A stretch of 60,438 bases of DNA. Origin: Rhizobium altiplani (GTDB lineage: Bacteria > Pseudomonadota > Alphaproteobacteria > Rhizobiales > Rhizobiaceae). Shown in pieces: positions 8,271-17,905 of the stretch. Location: assembly GCF_001542405.1 (NCBI RefSeq), contig NZ_LNCD01000037.1, positions 1 to 60,438 of the forward strand, written 5' to 3'. The stretch's first letter is position 1. The number at the start of each line of letters is the position of its first letter. The notes below the pieces were generated by a model, which saw only the letters and a program-made list of their open reading frames with translations, did no database searches and had not been told where the DNA came from. The translations under genes were made by a program, and so were the position numbers.

Positions 8271-10511
8271 ATGATGCGGCAGTACGAGCTCGTGGAGCGG
8301 GTTCAGAAATATAAGCCCGACGCCAACGAAGCCCTGCTGAACAAAGCCTATGTCTATGCAATGCAAAAGCATGGGCAACAGAAGCGTGCCAGCGGCGATC
8401 CCTACATCTCGCATCCGCTGGAAGTCGCCGCCATTCTGACGGACATGCATCTCGATGAGTCGACGATCGCCGTCGCGCTGCTTCACGACACCATTGAGGA
8501 TACGACAGCCACCCGCGCCGAAATCGATGAGCTCTTTGGCGAGGATATTGGTCGGCTGGTCGAAGGGCTGACGAAGATCAAGAAGCTCGACCTCGTCACC
8601 AAGAAGGCGAAACAGGCAGAAAACCTGCGCAAGCTGCTGCTTGCCATCTCCGACGACGTACGCGTGCTGCTCGTCAAGCTGGCAGATCGCCTGCACAACA
8701 TGCGCACCCTCGACCACATGTCGCCGGAAAAGCGCGCGCGCATTTCCGAGGAGACGATGGACATCTATGCGCCGCTGGCCGGGCGCATGGGTATGCAGGA
8801 CATGCGCGAGGAGCTGGAAGACCTTTCCTTCCGCCACATCAATCCCGAAGCCTATGAGACCGTCACCAGGCGGCTCGAGGAGCTTTCCAAGCGCAACGAG
8901 GGTCTGGTCAAGAAGATCGAGACCGAATTGGGCGATCTGCTGGTTACGAACGGGCTGACGGGCGCCATCGTCAAGGGACGACAGAAAAAGCCTTACTCCG
9001 TGTTCCGCAAGATGCAGTCGAAGTCGCTCTCCTTCGAGCAGCTGTCCGACGTCTACGGCTTTCGTATCATCGTTGAAGATATTTCCGCATGCTACCGCGC
9101 GCTCGGCATCGTCCACACCCGCTGGCGCGTCGTCCCCGGGCGCTTCAAGGACTATATCTCGACGCCGAAGCAGAACGACTACCGTTCGCTGCACACGACG
9201 ATCGTCGGCCCATCCAGGCAGCGTATCGAGCTGCAGATCCGTACCAAGCGCATGCACGAGATAGCGGAATTCGGTATTGCCGCCCATACGCTCTACAAGG
9301 ACGGGGCTTCGACGTCCGACAACGATATCCTCTCGCGCGAGTCCAACGCGTACTCATGGCTACGGCACACGATCGAGGCGCTGGCGGAAGGCGACAGTCC
9401 CGAAGAATTCCTGGAGCACACGAAGCTTGAGTTGTTCCAGGACCAGGTCTTCTGCTTCACGCCGAAGGGCAAGCTGATCGCGCTGCCGCGGGGTGCGACG
9501 CCGATCGACTTTGCCTATGCCGTTCACACCAATATCGGCGACACGACCGTCGGCGCCAAGATCAACGGGCGCATCATGCCTCTCGTGACACGACTGGCGA
9601 ATGGCGACGAGGTCGAGATCATTCGCTCCGGCGTGCAGGTGCCGCCTGCTGCCTGGGAAGAGATCGTGGTAACGGGAAAGGCGCGTGCGGCGATCCGCCG
9701 GGCCACCCGACTTGCAATCCGCAAACAATATGCCGGTCTCGGCCATCGCATCCTGGAGCGCACCTTCGAGCGAGCAGGCAAGATCTTCTCCCGTGAAGCG
9801 ATGAAGCCCGCGCTCCATCGCCTTGGCCAGAAGGATGTGGAAGACGCCATCGCTGCGGTCGGTCGCGGTGAAATGTCGTCGCTCGACGTATTGCGCGCCG
9901 TCTATCCGGATCATCTCGAAGAACGCGTGACGGCCAAGCCGAGCGGTGACGACGGTTGGTTCAACGTTCGCAGCGCCTCCGGCATGATCTTCAAGATCCC
10001 GGGCAAGCCGAAGTCCGGCATCGATGGCGCAGATCTCAGTGCTCTGGAAATGGACACGGTGCCGATCCGCGGCATTTCGAGCAATGTTGATGTGCAGTTT
10101 GCGCCGACGGGCGCCGTACCCGGTGACCGCATCGTCGGGATCATGAATACGACGGAAAAAGGCAACGGCATTACGATCTATCCGATCCAGTCACCGACGC
10201 TGCAACGTTTCGACGATCAGCCGGACCGCTGGATTGATGTTCGCTGGGATCTCGACGAGGCCAACAAGTCGCGTTTCATGGCGCGCATCATGGTCAATGC
10301 GTTGAATGAGCCCGGTACGTTGGCAAAGCTTGCCCAGACCGTTGCCGGCGTCGACGTCAATATTCGGGTGTTCAATACGGTGCGCGTCGCAACCGACTTC
10401 ACCGAAATGACGCTCGACGTCGAAGTGTGGGACCTTCGGCAGTTGAACCAGCTGCTTGCCCAGCTGAAGGACCTCGAGTGCGTCGCGACGGTTCGCCGGC
10501 TTTACGAGTAA
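8271..10511 (+). CDS. rsh: Bifunctional (p)ppGpp synthetase/hydrolase Rsh
   Basis: This 746-residue RelA/SpoT homologue makes and degrades ppGpp, the alarmone of starvation. The N-terminal HD hydrolase is intact: His48 in YISHPLEVA, His72-Asp73 in LLHDTIEDT. The synthetase domain (about 235-350) has the conserved FKDYISTPKQNDYRSLHT and ELQIRT segments. A TGS domain (about 390-450, FTPKGKLIALPRGATPIDFAYAVHT in part) and a C-terminal ACT domain (about 670-745) follow. Both catalytic halves look complete, as expected where one Rsh serves the cell. ATG-ATG at 8271/8274 with ggag at 8257-8260; the first is used. Confidence 0.96.
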   Translation: MMRQYELVERVQKYKPDANEALLNKAYVYAMQKHGQQKRASGDPYISHPLEVAAILTDMHLDESTIAVALLHDTIEDTTATRAEIDELFGEDIGRLVEGLTKIKKLDLVTKKAKQAENLRKLLLAISDDVRVLLVKLADRLHNMRTLDHMSPEKRARISEETMDIYAPLAGRMGMQDMREELEDLSFRHINPEAYETVTRRLEELSKRNEGLVKKIETELGDLLVTNGLTGAIVKGRQKKPYSVFRKMQSKSLSFEQLSDVYGFRIIVEDISACYRALGIVHTRWRVVPGRFKDYISTPKQNDYRSLHTTIVGPSRQRIELQIRTKRMHEIAEFGIAAHTLYKDGASTSDNDILSRESNAYSWLRHTIEALAEGDSPEEFLEHTKLELFQDQVFCFTPKGKLIALPRGATPIDFAYAVHTNIGDTTVGAKINGRIMPLVTRLANGDEVEIIRSGVQVPPAAWEEIVVTGKARAAIRRATRLAIRKQYAGLGHRILERTFERAGKIFSREAMKPALHRLGQKDVEDAIAAVGRGEMSSLDVLRAVYPDHLEERVTAKPSGDDGWFNVRSASGMIFKIPGKPKSGIDGADLSALEMDTVPIRGISSNVDVQFAPTGAVPGDRIVGIMNTTEKGNGITIYPIQSPTLQRFDDQPDRWIDVRWDLDEANKSRFMARIMVNALNEPGTLAKLAQTVAGVDVNIRVFNTVRVATDFTEMTLDVEVWDLRQLNQLLAQLKDLECVATVRRLYE

Positions 10512-10693
10512 GTCGGCAACCGCCACACTTGGCATTTGCACATTTTGTGATCGTTTCATGACGGAAAACGCACTGATATAAGGCTAGGTATGCGTCAATC
10601 GCATGGCTGTGCCCTTGTTAGAGCGTTGGTAATTGCTGCTGCGAGCGCCTATCTTCCAGTCATCAGGAAACGAACAGAAGATGAGGCAAAGAA

Positions 10694-10843
10694 ATGTTTA
10701 AACCGATCAAGAAAATCGCCCGCGCATTGCGCGCTCCGACCACTGAAGAACGCGAAATGGACTATCTGAACGGCTCGTTTGACCGTATTGATCTTGAGTA
10801 TCGTCAGCGTCAGGTTGACCGCGGTATGTTTCGCACCCGTTAA
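10694..10843 (+). CDS. DUF3563 small protein
   Basis: This 49-residue protein begins MFKPIKKIARALR and contains TTEEREMDYLNGSFDRIDLE followed by a basic end (RQRQVDRGMFRTR). The ERE-x-DYL-x(5)-D-x-x-DLE pattern is that of the DUF3563 family, small proteins common in rhizobia and other alpha- and betaproteobacteria, of unknown function. The spacing of a purine-rich stretch (gaggcaaag, 10684-10692) before the ATG supports the start. It stands alone between rsh and the DUF2062 gene. A GC-rich inverted repeat (10870-10876 with a partner near 10889-10895) lies 30 bases downstream but lacks a T run. Confidence 0.8.
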   Translation: MFKPIKKIARALRAPTTEEREMDYLNGSFDRIDLEYRQRQVDRGMFRTR

Positions 10844-10984
10844 TATCGGTTCTATACTTGAGGAATGAAAGGGGCGTATTGCATATCGCGCCCCTGGTGA
10901 GTGCTCAGTCTGCAGTGATCAAATAATGACTGAGATAGTTTGACGCTCTTGTAACGCTGGTGCGAGTTGCACTACATACGCGCC

Positions 10985-11569
10985 ATGCTGTTCAGACGTC
11001 GAAAACCTGCCGGATTTCGTGAAAAGATGCGCGAGTTGTTGTGGCCTCGCAAGGGATTCTTGCGGCCGCTCCGCTATCTCACGATGCGTGTTCTGCGCTT
11101 GACGGCGTCGCCGCACGCCGTCGCCATGGGCGTAGCCGCAGGGATCTTCGTGTCCTGGACGCCCTTTATCGGCGTTCATTTTATCATGGCCTTCGTACTC
11201 AGCTATCTATTCGCGGGCAATATGGTCGCCGCTGCTCTTGGCTGTGCGGCCTTCGGCAATCCGCTGACCTATCCGTTCATCTGGGGCGCGACCTGGGAGA
11301 TCGGTCACCTGCTGCTTGCGCGTCAGGATACGATGCAAGGGCATTCGATCGACCTTGGGGCGCTGTTTCATGAGCTGCATTTCAGCGAACTCTGGCAACC
11401 GGTGCTCGAACCGATGCTTGTCGGCTCCATCCCGCCGGCGCTCTTGACCTCCGTCATCGTTTATTTCGGAACCTTTTATGCCGTGAAGGGCTTTCAGACG
11501 CGCCGCCGCGAACGCCTTATGACGCGTGCCCGCGTGCGGCTGTCCAATCCAGTGCAGGAAACCGTATGA
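10985..11569 (+). CDS. DUF2062 membrane protein
   Basis: This 194-residue inner-membrane protein has a basic N-terminus ([21 protein letters not shown]) and about four hydrophobic segments: near residues 50-70 ([18 protein letters not shown]), 72-92, 98-115 and 140-160. The (V/A)A-x-G-x(3)-S-x(2)-P-x(2)-G-x-H motif is the DUF2062 signature. The role is unknown. The ATG at 10985 is preferred to an upstream codon at 10967. Its stop overlaps the acpS start in ATGA, indicating translational coupling. Confidence 0.85.
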   Translation: MLFRRRKPAGFREKMRELLWPRKGFLRPLRYLTMRVLRLTASPHAVAMGVAAGIFVSWTPFIGVHFIMAFVLSYLFAGNMVAAALGCAAFGNPLTYPFIWGATWEIGHLLLARQDTMQGHSIDLGALFHELHFSELWQPVLEPMLVGSIPPALLTSVIVYFGTFYAVKGFQTRRRERLMTRARVRLSNPVQETV

Positions 11570-11970
11570 TCATCGGTATCGGCAGCGATCTCATTGATAT
11601 CAGGCGCGTCGAGAAATCCCTCGAACGCTTCGGCGAGCGCTTCACCAATCGCTGCTTCACCGAGATTGAGCGGGCAAAGTCCGATCGGCGCGCCAATCGC
11701 GCCGCCTCCTATGCCAAGCGTTTCGCCGCCAAGGAAGCCTGCTCCAAGGCTCTCGGGACGGGCATGGCGCAAGGTGTGTTCTGGAAGGATCTCGGCGTTG
11801 TGAACCTGCCGAGCGGCAAGCCGACGATGCGGCTGACGGGCGGCGCGGCCGATGTGCTGAAGTCGCTGCTGCCGGCTGGCCATAAGGCTGCCATTCATTT
11901 GACGATAACGGATGATTATCCCATGGCGCAGGCGTTCGTCATCATTGAGGCCCTGCCGGAAGATGTCTGA
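11566..11970 (+). CDS. acpS: Holo-[acyl-carrier-protein] synthase
   Basis: AcpS transfers 4'-phosphopantetheine from CoA to apo acyl carrier protein, enabling fatty-acid synthesis. The 134-residue product has both metal-binding motifs: Asp8 in [10 protein letters not shown] and Glu57 in [13 protein letters not shown]. It overlaps the upstream DUF2062 gene by four bases. lepB lies 114 bases downstream, then rnc and era, an order frequent in Rhizobiales. Confidence 0.97.
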   Translation: MIIGIGSDLIDIRRVEKSLERFGERFTNRCFTEIERAKSDRRANRAASYAKRFAAKEACSKALGTGMAQGVFWKDLGVVNLPSGKPTMRLTGGAADVLKSLLPAGHKAAIHLTITDDYPMAQAFVIIEALPEDV

Positions 11971-12084
11971 GCAGCGACGTAGAGTCGCTTTTAACGTTGG
12001 CGCCATTGCCGCAATCGGTCGAAGCCGCTAGAGAGAAGCAAACAAGAGTTGCGCCCTGGCGGTGCATTGAAGGAACAAGACTGC

Positions 12085-12828
12085 GTGTCCGAAAAAGTCG
12101 AAACCAAGCCGAACGCCCTATGGGAAAACATCAAGGTCATCGCCCAGGCGCTGATTTTGGCGATGGTTATCCGAACGGTGCTTTTTCAGCCGTTCACCAT
12201 TCCGTCCGGCTCCATGATGCCGACACTGCTTGTCGGTGACTACATCTTCGTCAACAAGTTTGCCTACGGCTATTCGAGGTTCTCGCTGCCGTTCTCGCCG
12301 AACCTCTTCAGCGGTCGCATTTTCGCGAGCGAGCCGAAGCGCGGCGACATTGTTGTCTTCCGGTTCCCGCCGAACCCCGACGTCGATTACATCAAGCGGC
12401 TGGTTGGTCTTCCCGGTGATCGCATTCAGGTCAAGGAAGGCGTCCTCTACGTGAACGGCACGGCGGTTCCGAGGGTGCCGAATGGCACGTTCAATTCCGA
12501 CTACGCGCAGGATCCGGGCCAGGATGTGCCGGTGTATCGCGAGACGCTGGATAACGGCGTCAGCTTTGACACGCTGGATCAGTCCCCGGTTTCGCGTGGC
12601 GACAACACCCGCGAGTTTATCGTTCCGGACGGCCATTACTTCATGATGGGCGATAATCGCGATAATTCGCTCGACAGCCGCTTCGACGTTGGCTTTGTGC
12701 CTGCGGAAAATCTGGTCGGTCGCGCGAGCGTCATCTTCTTCTCGCTCGGCAACGACACCTCGTTCCGCGAGATCTGGAAGTGGCCGACGAACATGCGGTG
12801 GGATCGTCTGTTCAAGGGCGTTGAATGA
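12085..12828 (+). CDS. lepB: Signal peptidase I
   Basis: LepB removes signal peptides from secreted proteins at the periplasmic face of the inner membrane by a Ser/Lys dyad. With the GTG start at 12085 the product has 247 residues and begins MSEKVETKPN. A single N-terminal membrane helix (about 14-34) comes before the catalytic Ser43 in PSGSMMPT, and Lys104 lies in YIKRLVGLPGDR. The box MGDNRDNSLDSR completes the family set. The GTG start is chosen because aaggaa (12070-12075) lies 9 bases before it; a longer frame from 12049 adds 12 residues without support. The gene overlaps rnc by four bases (ATGA). Confidence 0.95.
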   Translation: MSEKVETKPNALWENIKVIAQALILAMVIRTVLFQPFTIPSGSMMPTLLVGDYIFVNKFAYGYSRFSLPFSPNLFSGRIFASEPKRGDIVVFRFPPNPDVDYIKRLVGLPGDRIQVKEGVLYVNGTAVPRVPNGTFNSDYAQDPGQDVPVYRETLDNGVSFDTLDQSPVSRGDNTREFIVPDGHYFMMGDNRDNSLDSRFDVGFVPAENLVGRASVIFFSLGNDTSFREIWKWPTNMRWDRLFKGVE

Positions 12829-13544
12829 GCAAGTCACAGACGCTTTCGGCGGCGGATCGAACACGGCTTGAAGCCCTGATCGGTCACGAGTTCGCCGAAA
12901 AGGAGCGGCTGGATCGGGCACTGACGCATGCAAGTGCCCGCACGCAGAAGGGCGGCAACTACGAGAGGCTGGAGTTCCTCGGTGACCGAGTCCTCGGCCT
13001 CTGCGTTGCCGAACTGCTCTTCCGGACGTTCGGTACGGCGACCGAGGGCGAACTTTCGGTGCGCCTCAATCAGCTCGTCAGTGCCGACACCTGTGCTGAG
13101 GTCGCTGATGAACTCGGCCTGCATCTCTTCATCCGCACTGGCGCCGACGTCAAGAAGCTGACCGGCAAGCGTATGATGAACGTGCGAGCCGACGTCGTCG
13201 AAAGCCTTATTGCGGCGATCTACCTCGATGGCGGCCTGGAGGTCGCCCGGCGTTTCATCCTGAAGTTCTGGGAAAAGCGGGCAGCGCGCGCCGACGGCGC
13301 GCGGCGCGACGCGAAGACCGAATTGCAGGAGTGGTCGCACGCCAAATTCGGCATCACGCCGATCTACCGGGTTGAAGAACGCACCGGACCGGATCATGAT
13401 CCGCGTTTCACGGTGACGGTAGAGGTCACAGGTGTTAAGCCCGAAACGGGCATCGAACGCTCAAAGCGGGCCGCGGAACAGGTCGCAGCCACGCGAATGC
13501 TGGAACGCGAAGGCATTTGGCAGAGGTCCTCTGCCGGAAACTGA
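12825..13544 (+). CDS. rnc: Ribonuclease III
   Basis: RNase III cuts double-stranded RNA, including rRNA precursors. The 239-residue protein has the catalytic signature NYERLEFLGDRVLGL (about residues 45-59). A second acidic site is in ADVVESLIAAIYLDGG (about 126-141), and a C-terminal dsRNA-binding domain (about 165-235) contains KTELQEWSH and the basic helix near the end. It overlaps lepB by four bases upstream. Era starts at or just beyond its stop, consistent with a lepB-rnc-era operon. Confidence 0.97.
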   Translation: MSKSQTLSAADRTRLEALIGHEFAEKERLDRALTHASARTQKGGNYERLEFLGDRVLGLCVAELLFRTFGTATEGELSVRLNQLVSADTCAEVADELGLHLFIRTGADVKKLTGKRMMNVRADVVESLIAAIYLDGGLEVARRFILKFWEKRAARADGARRDAKTELQEWSHAKFGITPIYRVEERTGPDHDPRFTVTVEVTGVKPETGIERSKRAAEQVAATRMLEREGIWQRSSAGN

Positions 13545-13552
13545 CGGGACAA

Positions 13553-14491
13553 ATGACGGAAGAACACGATATGGCGGACGACGCCCCTGAAACTGCGGGT
13601 GCCACACGGTCAGGCTTTGTCGCGCTGATTGGAGCGACCAACGCCGGCAAGTCCACGCTGGTCAATCGCCTCGTCGGCGCCAAGGTTTCGATTGTCAGCC
13701 ATAAGGTGCAGACGACGCGTGCCATCGTGCGCGGCATCGCGATCCACAACAATGCGCAGGTCGTGTTCATGGATACGCCCGGCATTTTCAAGCCGCGTCG
13801 GCGGCTCGACCGCGCGATGGTGACATCAGCCTGGGGCGGCGCAAAGGATGCTGACCTGATCATGCTGCTGATCGACAGCGAACGTGGTCTGCGCGGCGAT
13901 GCGGAAGCCATTCTTGAGGGCCTCAAGGAGGTACATCAGCCAAAGATTCTCGTCTTGAACAAGATCGATCGGGTCAAACGCGAAGATCTGCTGGCGCTTG
14001 CGGCGGCGGCCAACCAGAAGATCGACTTCACGCATACCTTCATGATCTCGGCCGAGAACGGCTCCGGCTGTAACGACGTCATGGATTATCTGGCAAAGAC
14101 GCTGCCAGAAGGCCCCTGGTACTATCCCGAAGACCAGATCTCCGACCTTCCGATGCGCCAGCTGGCTGCGGAGATCACCCGCGAGAAGCTGTTCCTGCGT
14201 CTGCATCAGGAGCTTCCATATTCGTCGCATGTCGAGACGGAAAAGTGGGAAGAACGCAAGGACGGCTCGGTTCGAATCGAGCAGGTAGTCTACGTCGAAC
14301 GGGATAGCCAGAAGAAGATCGCGCTCGGTAAGGGTGGCGAAACGATCAAGGCGATTTCGTCGGCGTCCCGACGAGAGCTCTCCGAAATCCTCGAGCAGCC
14401 GGTTCATCTCTTCCTGTTCGTGAAGGTTCGTGAAAATTGGGGCGATGACCCCGAGCGCTTCCGCGAAATGGGTCTGGATTTTCCGACGTAA
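13553..14491 (+). CDS. era: GTPase Era
   Basis: Era is an essential GTPase that binds the 3' end of 16S rRNA during small-subunit assembly. The 312-residue product contains the P-loop GATNAGKST, switch region around KVQTTRAIVRG, DTPGIF (G3), NKID (G4) and ISAENGSG (G5). A C-terminal KH domain has GKGGETIKAIS followed by RRELSEIL. The start at 13553 (MTEEHD) lies 8 bases after the rnc stop; a longer frame from 13517 would overlap rnc, and MADDAP at 13571 is a further option. The exact N-terminus is therefore uncertain. Confidence 0.94.
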   Translation: MTEEHDMADDAPETAGATRSGFVALIGATNAGKSTLVNRLVGAKVSIVSHKVQTTRAIVRGIAIHNNAQVVFMDTPGIFKPRRRLDRAMVTSAWGGAKDADLIMLLIDSERGLRGDAEAILEGLKEVHQPKILVLNKIDRVKREDLLALAAAANQKIDFTHTFMISAENGSGCNDVMDYLAKTLPEGPWYYPEDQISDLPMRQLAAEITREKLFLRLHQELPYSSHVETEKWEERKDGSVRIEQVVYVERDSQKKIALGKGGETIKAISSASRRELSEILEQPVHLFLFVKVRENWGDDPERFREMGLDFPT

Positions 14492-14578
14492 GTTGACGGC
14501 TTCTACCGCGTTGTTTCTGCGTTAAAAATTCCCGCGCGGGTGGAACAACCCTTGCCATTTGCGTGTTCTCGTAGGAAG

Positions 14579-14598
14579 CGCTGCCAATTCCGGCAGCG
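14579..14598 (+). other. Hairpin in leader of the Crp/Fnr gene
   Basis: cgctgcc (14579-14585) pairs perfectly with ggcagcg (14592-14598) around the loop aattcc. There is no T run, so it is not a normal terminator. It lies between era and the Crp/Fnr gene, 27 bases before the latter's start. A 10-base self-complementary run cccgcgcggg lies upstream at 14531-14540. Both may act in expression of the regulator, but no function is established. Confidence 0.35.
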
Positions 14599-14624
14599 TC
14601 CTTCATTCGAGCACAAGGGCCTGT

Positions 14625-15377
14625 ATGCCGACCGCGCGTCCCACCCACTCGTTCAAAACGCCCTGCGAGCACTGTCCGCTGCGTGCCAACCGGGTCTTCC
14701 GGGAGTTCACCGCCGATGAACTCGACTTCGTTTCGAAATTCAAGAGAGGCGAGCTGGCCGCGGATGCTGGTGCCACGATCATAGTCGAGGGAGCGCACAG
14801 CGCTCACCTGTTCACCGTCCTTTCCGGCTGGGGTTTTCGCTACAAGACGCTGGAGGACGGACGCCGGCAAATCCTGAACTACGTGATGCCGGGTGATCTG
14901 ATCGGTCTTCAGGGAACGATCATGGGGGAGATGCAGCACTCCGTCGAGGCATTGTCGCCTGTATCGCTTTGCGTTTTCGAGCGCGACAAGCTGATGACCC
15001 TCTACAACAAGCATTCGTCCCTCGCCTTCGACATCACCTGGATTGCTGCCCAGGAAGAACGTATCCTTGACGAACACCTATTGAGCATTGGTCGCCGGAC
15101 AGCGCTCGAGCGCGCCGCCTATCTCATCGCTTTCCTGTTCGAGCGCGGCAGGCAGCTGAAGCTCTTCAACGGCCACGCATCGATTCCAATCACGCAGCAA
15201 CACGTTGCGGATACATTGGGACTTTCGATCGTGCATACAAACAAGACATTGAAAAAGCTCGCCAATCGCAACCTCATCCGCTGGCAGGAGCGTGCCTGCG
15301 AGGTGCTTGATGGGGAGGGGCTCAAGGCCGCTGCCGGTTGGGAGGGGCTTGGAGAGAGGGGCCGTCCGTTCATATAA
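14625..15377 (+). CDS. Crp/Fnr family transcriptional regulator
   Basis: This 250-residue protein has an N-terminal cyclic-nucleotide-binding-type beta barrel (about residues 30-140). A long dimer helix follows, then a winged helix-turn-helix (about 180-230), where ITQQHVADTLGLSIVHTNK forms the recognition unit. Two N-terminal cysteines (Cys14 and Cys17 in PCEHCPLR) recall FNR-type proteins, but the further cysteines needed for an FNR [4Fe-4S] cluster are not evident, so oxygen sensing by a cluster is doubtful. The ATG at 14625 follows aaggg. It sits between era and recO with the receiver gene, an insertion in a commonly conserved block. The ligand and targets are unknown. Confidence 0.88.
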   Translation: MPTARPTHSFKTPCEHCPLRANRVFREFTADELDFVSKFKRGELAADAGATIIVEGAHSAHLFTVLSGWGFRYKTLEDGRRQILNYVMPGDLIGLQGTIMGEMQHSVEALSPVSLCVFERDKLMTLYNKHSSLAFDITWIAAQEERILDEHLLSIGRRTALERAAYLIAFLFERGRQLKLFNGHASIPITQQHVADTLGLSIVHTNKTLKKLANRNLIRWQERACEVLDGEGLKAAAGWEGLGERGRPFI

Positions 15378-15608
15378 TAGCTGTAAGCGACATGTCTTAT
15401 TTAAATGCCTTCTGAGCGGCGCGCCCGTAAGGTCACCCTGCCATCTTTCTTCCTGCCTTGCTTTTTATCGACCCGAAACGAAAAAGCGGCTATGCAAGCT
15501 AAGCGGTATATAGTCGTCGCCAATGAGCCATGGGGCGTCAGAGGTTGAAATCCGGGAAATGCAGGTGCCGAGCATCTTAGTTGATACTCAGCGAGGGGCG
15601 TATTGGGT

Positions 15609-15971
15609 ATGAAGGCAAACCGTGTTCTTGTCCTCGAGGACAGTCTGATCATCGCGATGGAGGCGGAGGATATTCTCCGCCAGGTGGGCGTGGAAACGAT
15701 TGGAATCGTCAGCAGCCTTGAACAGGCGATGGAGGCGACCAAGACCGCGACCTTCGACTTCGCGCTGCTGGACGTCAATCTTGGCGAAGTCATGAGCTTT
15801 GACTTTGCCCGTCATCTGGCGAACAGCAACATCCCCTTTGGGTTTGTGAGCGGTTATTCCGATACAAAGGACTTCCCCGAAGACCTTCGGAACGTGCCGC
15901 TGCTCGTCAAGCCGTTTGGAGAATCGGCGATGCGCGACTTCCTCCAGAAACTGTTCCCAGCCAGCGCCTGA
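15609..15971 (+). CDS. Single-domain response regulator (receiver only)
   Basis: This 120-residue protein is one CheY-like receiver domain with no output domain. It has the acidic pair Glu10-Asp11 in VLVLEDS, phosphoacceptor Asp55 in ALLDVNLGE, Ser81 in FVSGYSD and Lys101 in LLVKPFG. All phosphorylation residues are present, so it can act as a phosphate shuttle or sink for a histidine kinase encoded elsewhere. The ATG at 15609 is used; gagggg (15593-15598) lies upstream, and an in-frame TTG at 15603 is an alternative. It follows the Crp/Fnr gene after 231 bases. Confidence 0.88.
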   Translation: MKANRVLVLEDSLIIAMEAEDILRQVGVETIGIVSSLEQAMEATKTATFDFALLDVNLGEVMSFDFARHLANSNIPFGFVSGYSDTKDFPEDLRNVPLLVKPFGESAMRDFLQKLFPASA

Positions 15972-16038
15972 ATGCCTTTTTATGACAGGGCAACGGTCTT
16001 GCGTTAGGATCGAATCGTAAGTTTAGGGTTCGCTTCCG

Positions 16039-16797
16039 ATGCAGTGGCATGACCGGGCAATCATCTTGGGCGTCAAGCGCCATGGCGAGACCAGCGTCAT
16101 CGCCGAGGTGATGACGCGCGAGCGCGGACGCCATCTTGGCATGGTCCGCTCTGGTCGGTCTCGTGCCATGCAACCGGTTCTTCAACCCGGCAACGAGGTC
16201 GAGGTTACGTGGCGTGCGCGCCTAGACGAGCACCTTGGCGAATTCCGTATAGAGCCATTGACGTTACGGGCCGCGCGGCTGATGGAAACGGCGACTGCCG
16301 TCTATGGCGTGCAGGCGATGGGCGCACTGCTGCGCTTGCTGCCGGAGCGCGATCCGCATCCGCATCTCTTCGAAGCGCTCGAAGTCATCCTCGACAATCT
16401 CCACAATCCGGCGGATGCCGGTGAGCTCTTCGTCCGTTTCGAGCTTGCCGTTCTGAACGACCTCGGCTTTGGTCTCGATTTGACCGAGTGCGCCGCCACG
16501 GGCAGTCGTTCCGACCTTGCTTATGTGTCGCCGAAGTCGGGCAGGGCGGTCAGCCGGACTGCGGGTGCTCCCTGGGCAGACAAGATGTTGCTCCTGCCAC
16601 CATTCCTGAACAGTGAGGAAAACCGCGCGGCTGATATCGACGGCCTCAGCGCCGCGTTCCGCCTGACGGCATTCTTTCTCCATCGCCATGTCTATGAGCC
16701 GCGCGGCGTGGAAGCGGCAGCTGCGCGCGAGGGCTTCGTACAGGCAGCTCTGAAAGCACTCAAGGCGGCCGCACCGCAGGACGAATTGTCCGCCTGA
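16039..16797 (+). CDS. recO: DNA repair protein RecO
   Basis: RecO works with RecR and RecF to load RecA on SSB-coated single-stranded DNA. The 252-residue product starts [19 protein letters not shown], the N-terminal OB-fold signature. A helical domain follows with [16 protein letters not shown] and a region around residues 135-170 that lacks the four zinc cysteines of some RecO proteins, as is usual in alphaproteobacteria. It follows the receiver gene after 67 bases. Confidence 0.94.
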   Translation: MQWHDRAIILGVKRHGETSVIAEVMTRERGRHLGMVRSGRSRAMQPVLQPGNEVEVTWRARLDEHLGEFRIEPLTLRAARLMETATAVYGVQAMGALLRLLPERDPHPHLFEALEVILDNLHNPADAGELFVRFELAVLNDLGFGLDLTECAATGSRSDLAYVSPKSGRAVSRTAGAPWADKMLLLPPFLNSEENRAADIDGLSAAFRLTAFFLHRHVYEPRGVEAAAAREGFVQAALKALKAAAPQDELSA

Positions 16798-16903
16798 CCG
16801 GCCGTTTTTCATTGGCGAAAAATATCATTCGGATTAGGCGCTTTACGTGTCTCACGCATCTTCCTATTTCGATCGCATGCAGCCCAGCGATTGGAGGAAT
16901 GCG

Positions 16904-17905
16904 ATGCTGACCAAACCGGATGCGATGACGACGATAGATCTCTGGAACGATTATGAAATACCCCGGTTGGGTATGGGCTGCTGGGCAATCGGCGGTCCCT
17001 TCTATGCCGGCGACACGCCGCTCGGCTGGGGCGAGGTCGATGACGACGAGTCCGTCGCCGCCATTCATCGCGCGATCGAACTCGGCATCCGTTTCTTCGA
17101 TACGGCTTCGAACTATGGGGCCGGGCATTCAGAGGAAGTTCTCGGGCGTGCGATCGGTAGTCGCAGCGACATTGTCATCGCGACCAAGTTCGGCTTTGCC
17201 ACCGATCCGGAGACGAAGCAGGCAACCGGCGCCTTCGCCGATGCTGTCTTCATTCGCCGCTCGGCCGAGACGTCGCTGCGCAGGTTGAAACGGGATCGCC
17301 TCGATCTGCTTCAATTTCATCTGAACGACTTTCCGCTTGAACAGTCGGACGAGGTTTTCGAAATCCTTGAGACGCTCCGTGACGAGGGGAAGATCGACGC
17401 CTTCGGTTGGAGCACGGATTATCCCGATCGTGCCGCGCGACATGCCGGCCGCCCTGGTTTTGTTTCCGTCCAGCACACGATGAACGTCTTCGAGCCGGTA
17501 CCTGACATGATCTCGGTGATCGAACGGCATGGCCTGATTTCGATCAACCGCGGGCCGCTCGCGATGGGCTTGCTCAGCGGAAAATTCCGCGCCGACACGA
17601 AAATCGGTGACAAGGATGTTCGCGGCGCGAGCCTTGACTGGATGGTCTACTTCAAGGACGGCCGGATCGCGCCGGAATTTACAGCGCGATTGGAAGCGGT
17701 TCGCGAGTTGCTGAAGTCCGATGGTCGAACTCTCACACAAGGCGCCCTGGCGTGGCTGTGGGCGCGCTCGCCCCGAACCCTGCCGATCCCGGGCTTTCGC
17801 ACCGTTGCCCAGGTTGAAGAAAACGCCGGCGCGCTGGCCAAAGGCCCGTTATCGCCGGCTATCACGGATGAAATCGATGAGGCACTCGCGCAGCTTCGCG
17901 CCTAG
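16904..17905 (+). CDS. Aldo/keto reductase
   Basis: This 333-residue NAD(P)H-dependent oxidoreductase has a TIM-barrel fold. Conserved elements are GMGCWAIGGPF near the N-terminus and DTASNYGAGHSE, with the catalytic Tyr in NYG. The barrel Lys is in VIATKFGF, and a C-terminal cofactor loop (IPGFRTVAQVEEN) is present. The ATG at 16904 is chosen because ggagga (16893-16898) lies 5 bases before it; a longer GTG frame begins at 16847. The substrate is unknown. Its stop shares the tetramer ctag (17902-17905) with the stop of the convergent MOSC gene. Confidence 0.9.
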   Translation: MLTKPDAMTTIDLWNDYEIPRLGMGCWAIGGPFYAGDTPLGWGEVDDDESVAAIHRAIELGIRFFDTASNYGAGHSEEVLGRAIGSRSDIVIATKFGFATDPETKQATGAFADAVFIRRSAETSLRRLKRDRLDLLQFHLNDFPLEQSDEVFEILETLRDEGKIDAFGWSTDYPDRAARHAGRPGFVSVQHTMNVFEPVPDMISVIERHGLISINRGPLAMGLLSGKFRADTKIGDKDVRGASLDWMVYFKDGRIAPEFTARLEAVRELLKSDGRTLTQGALAWLWARSPRTLPIPGFRTVAQVEENAGALAKGPLSPAITDEIDEALAQLRA

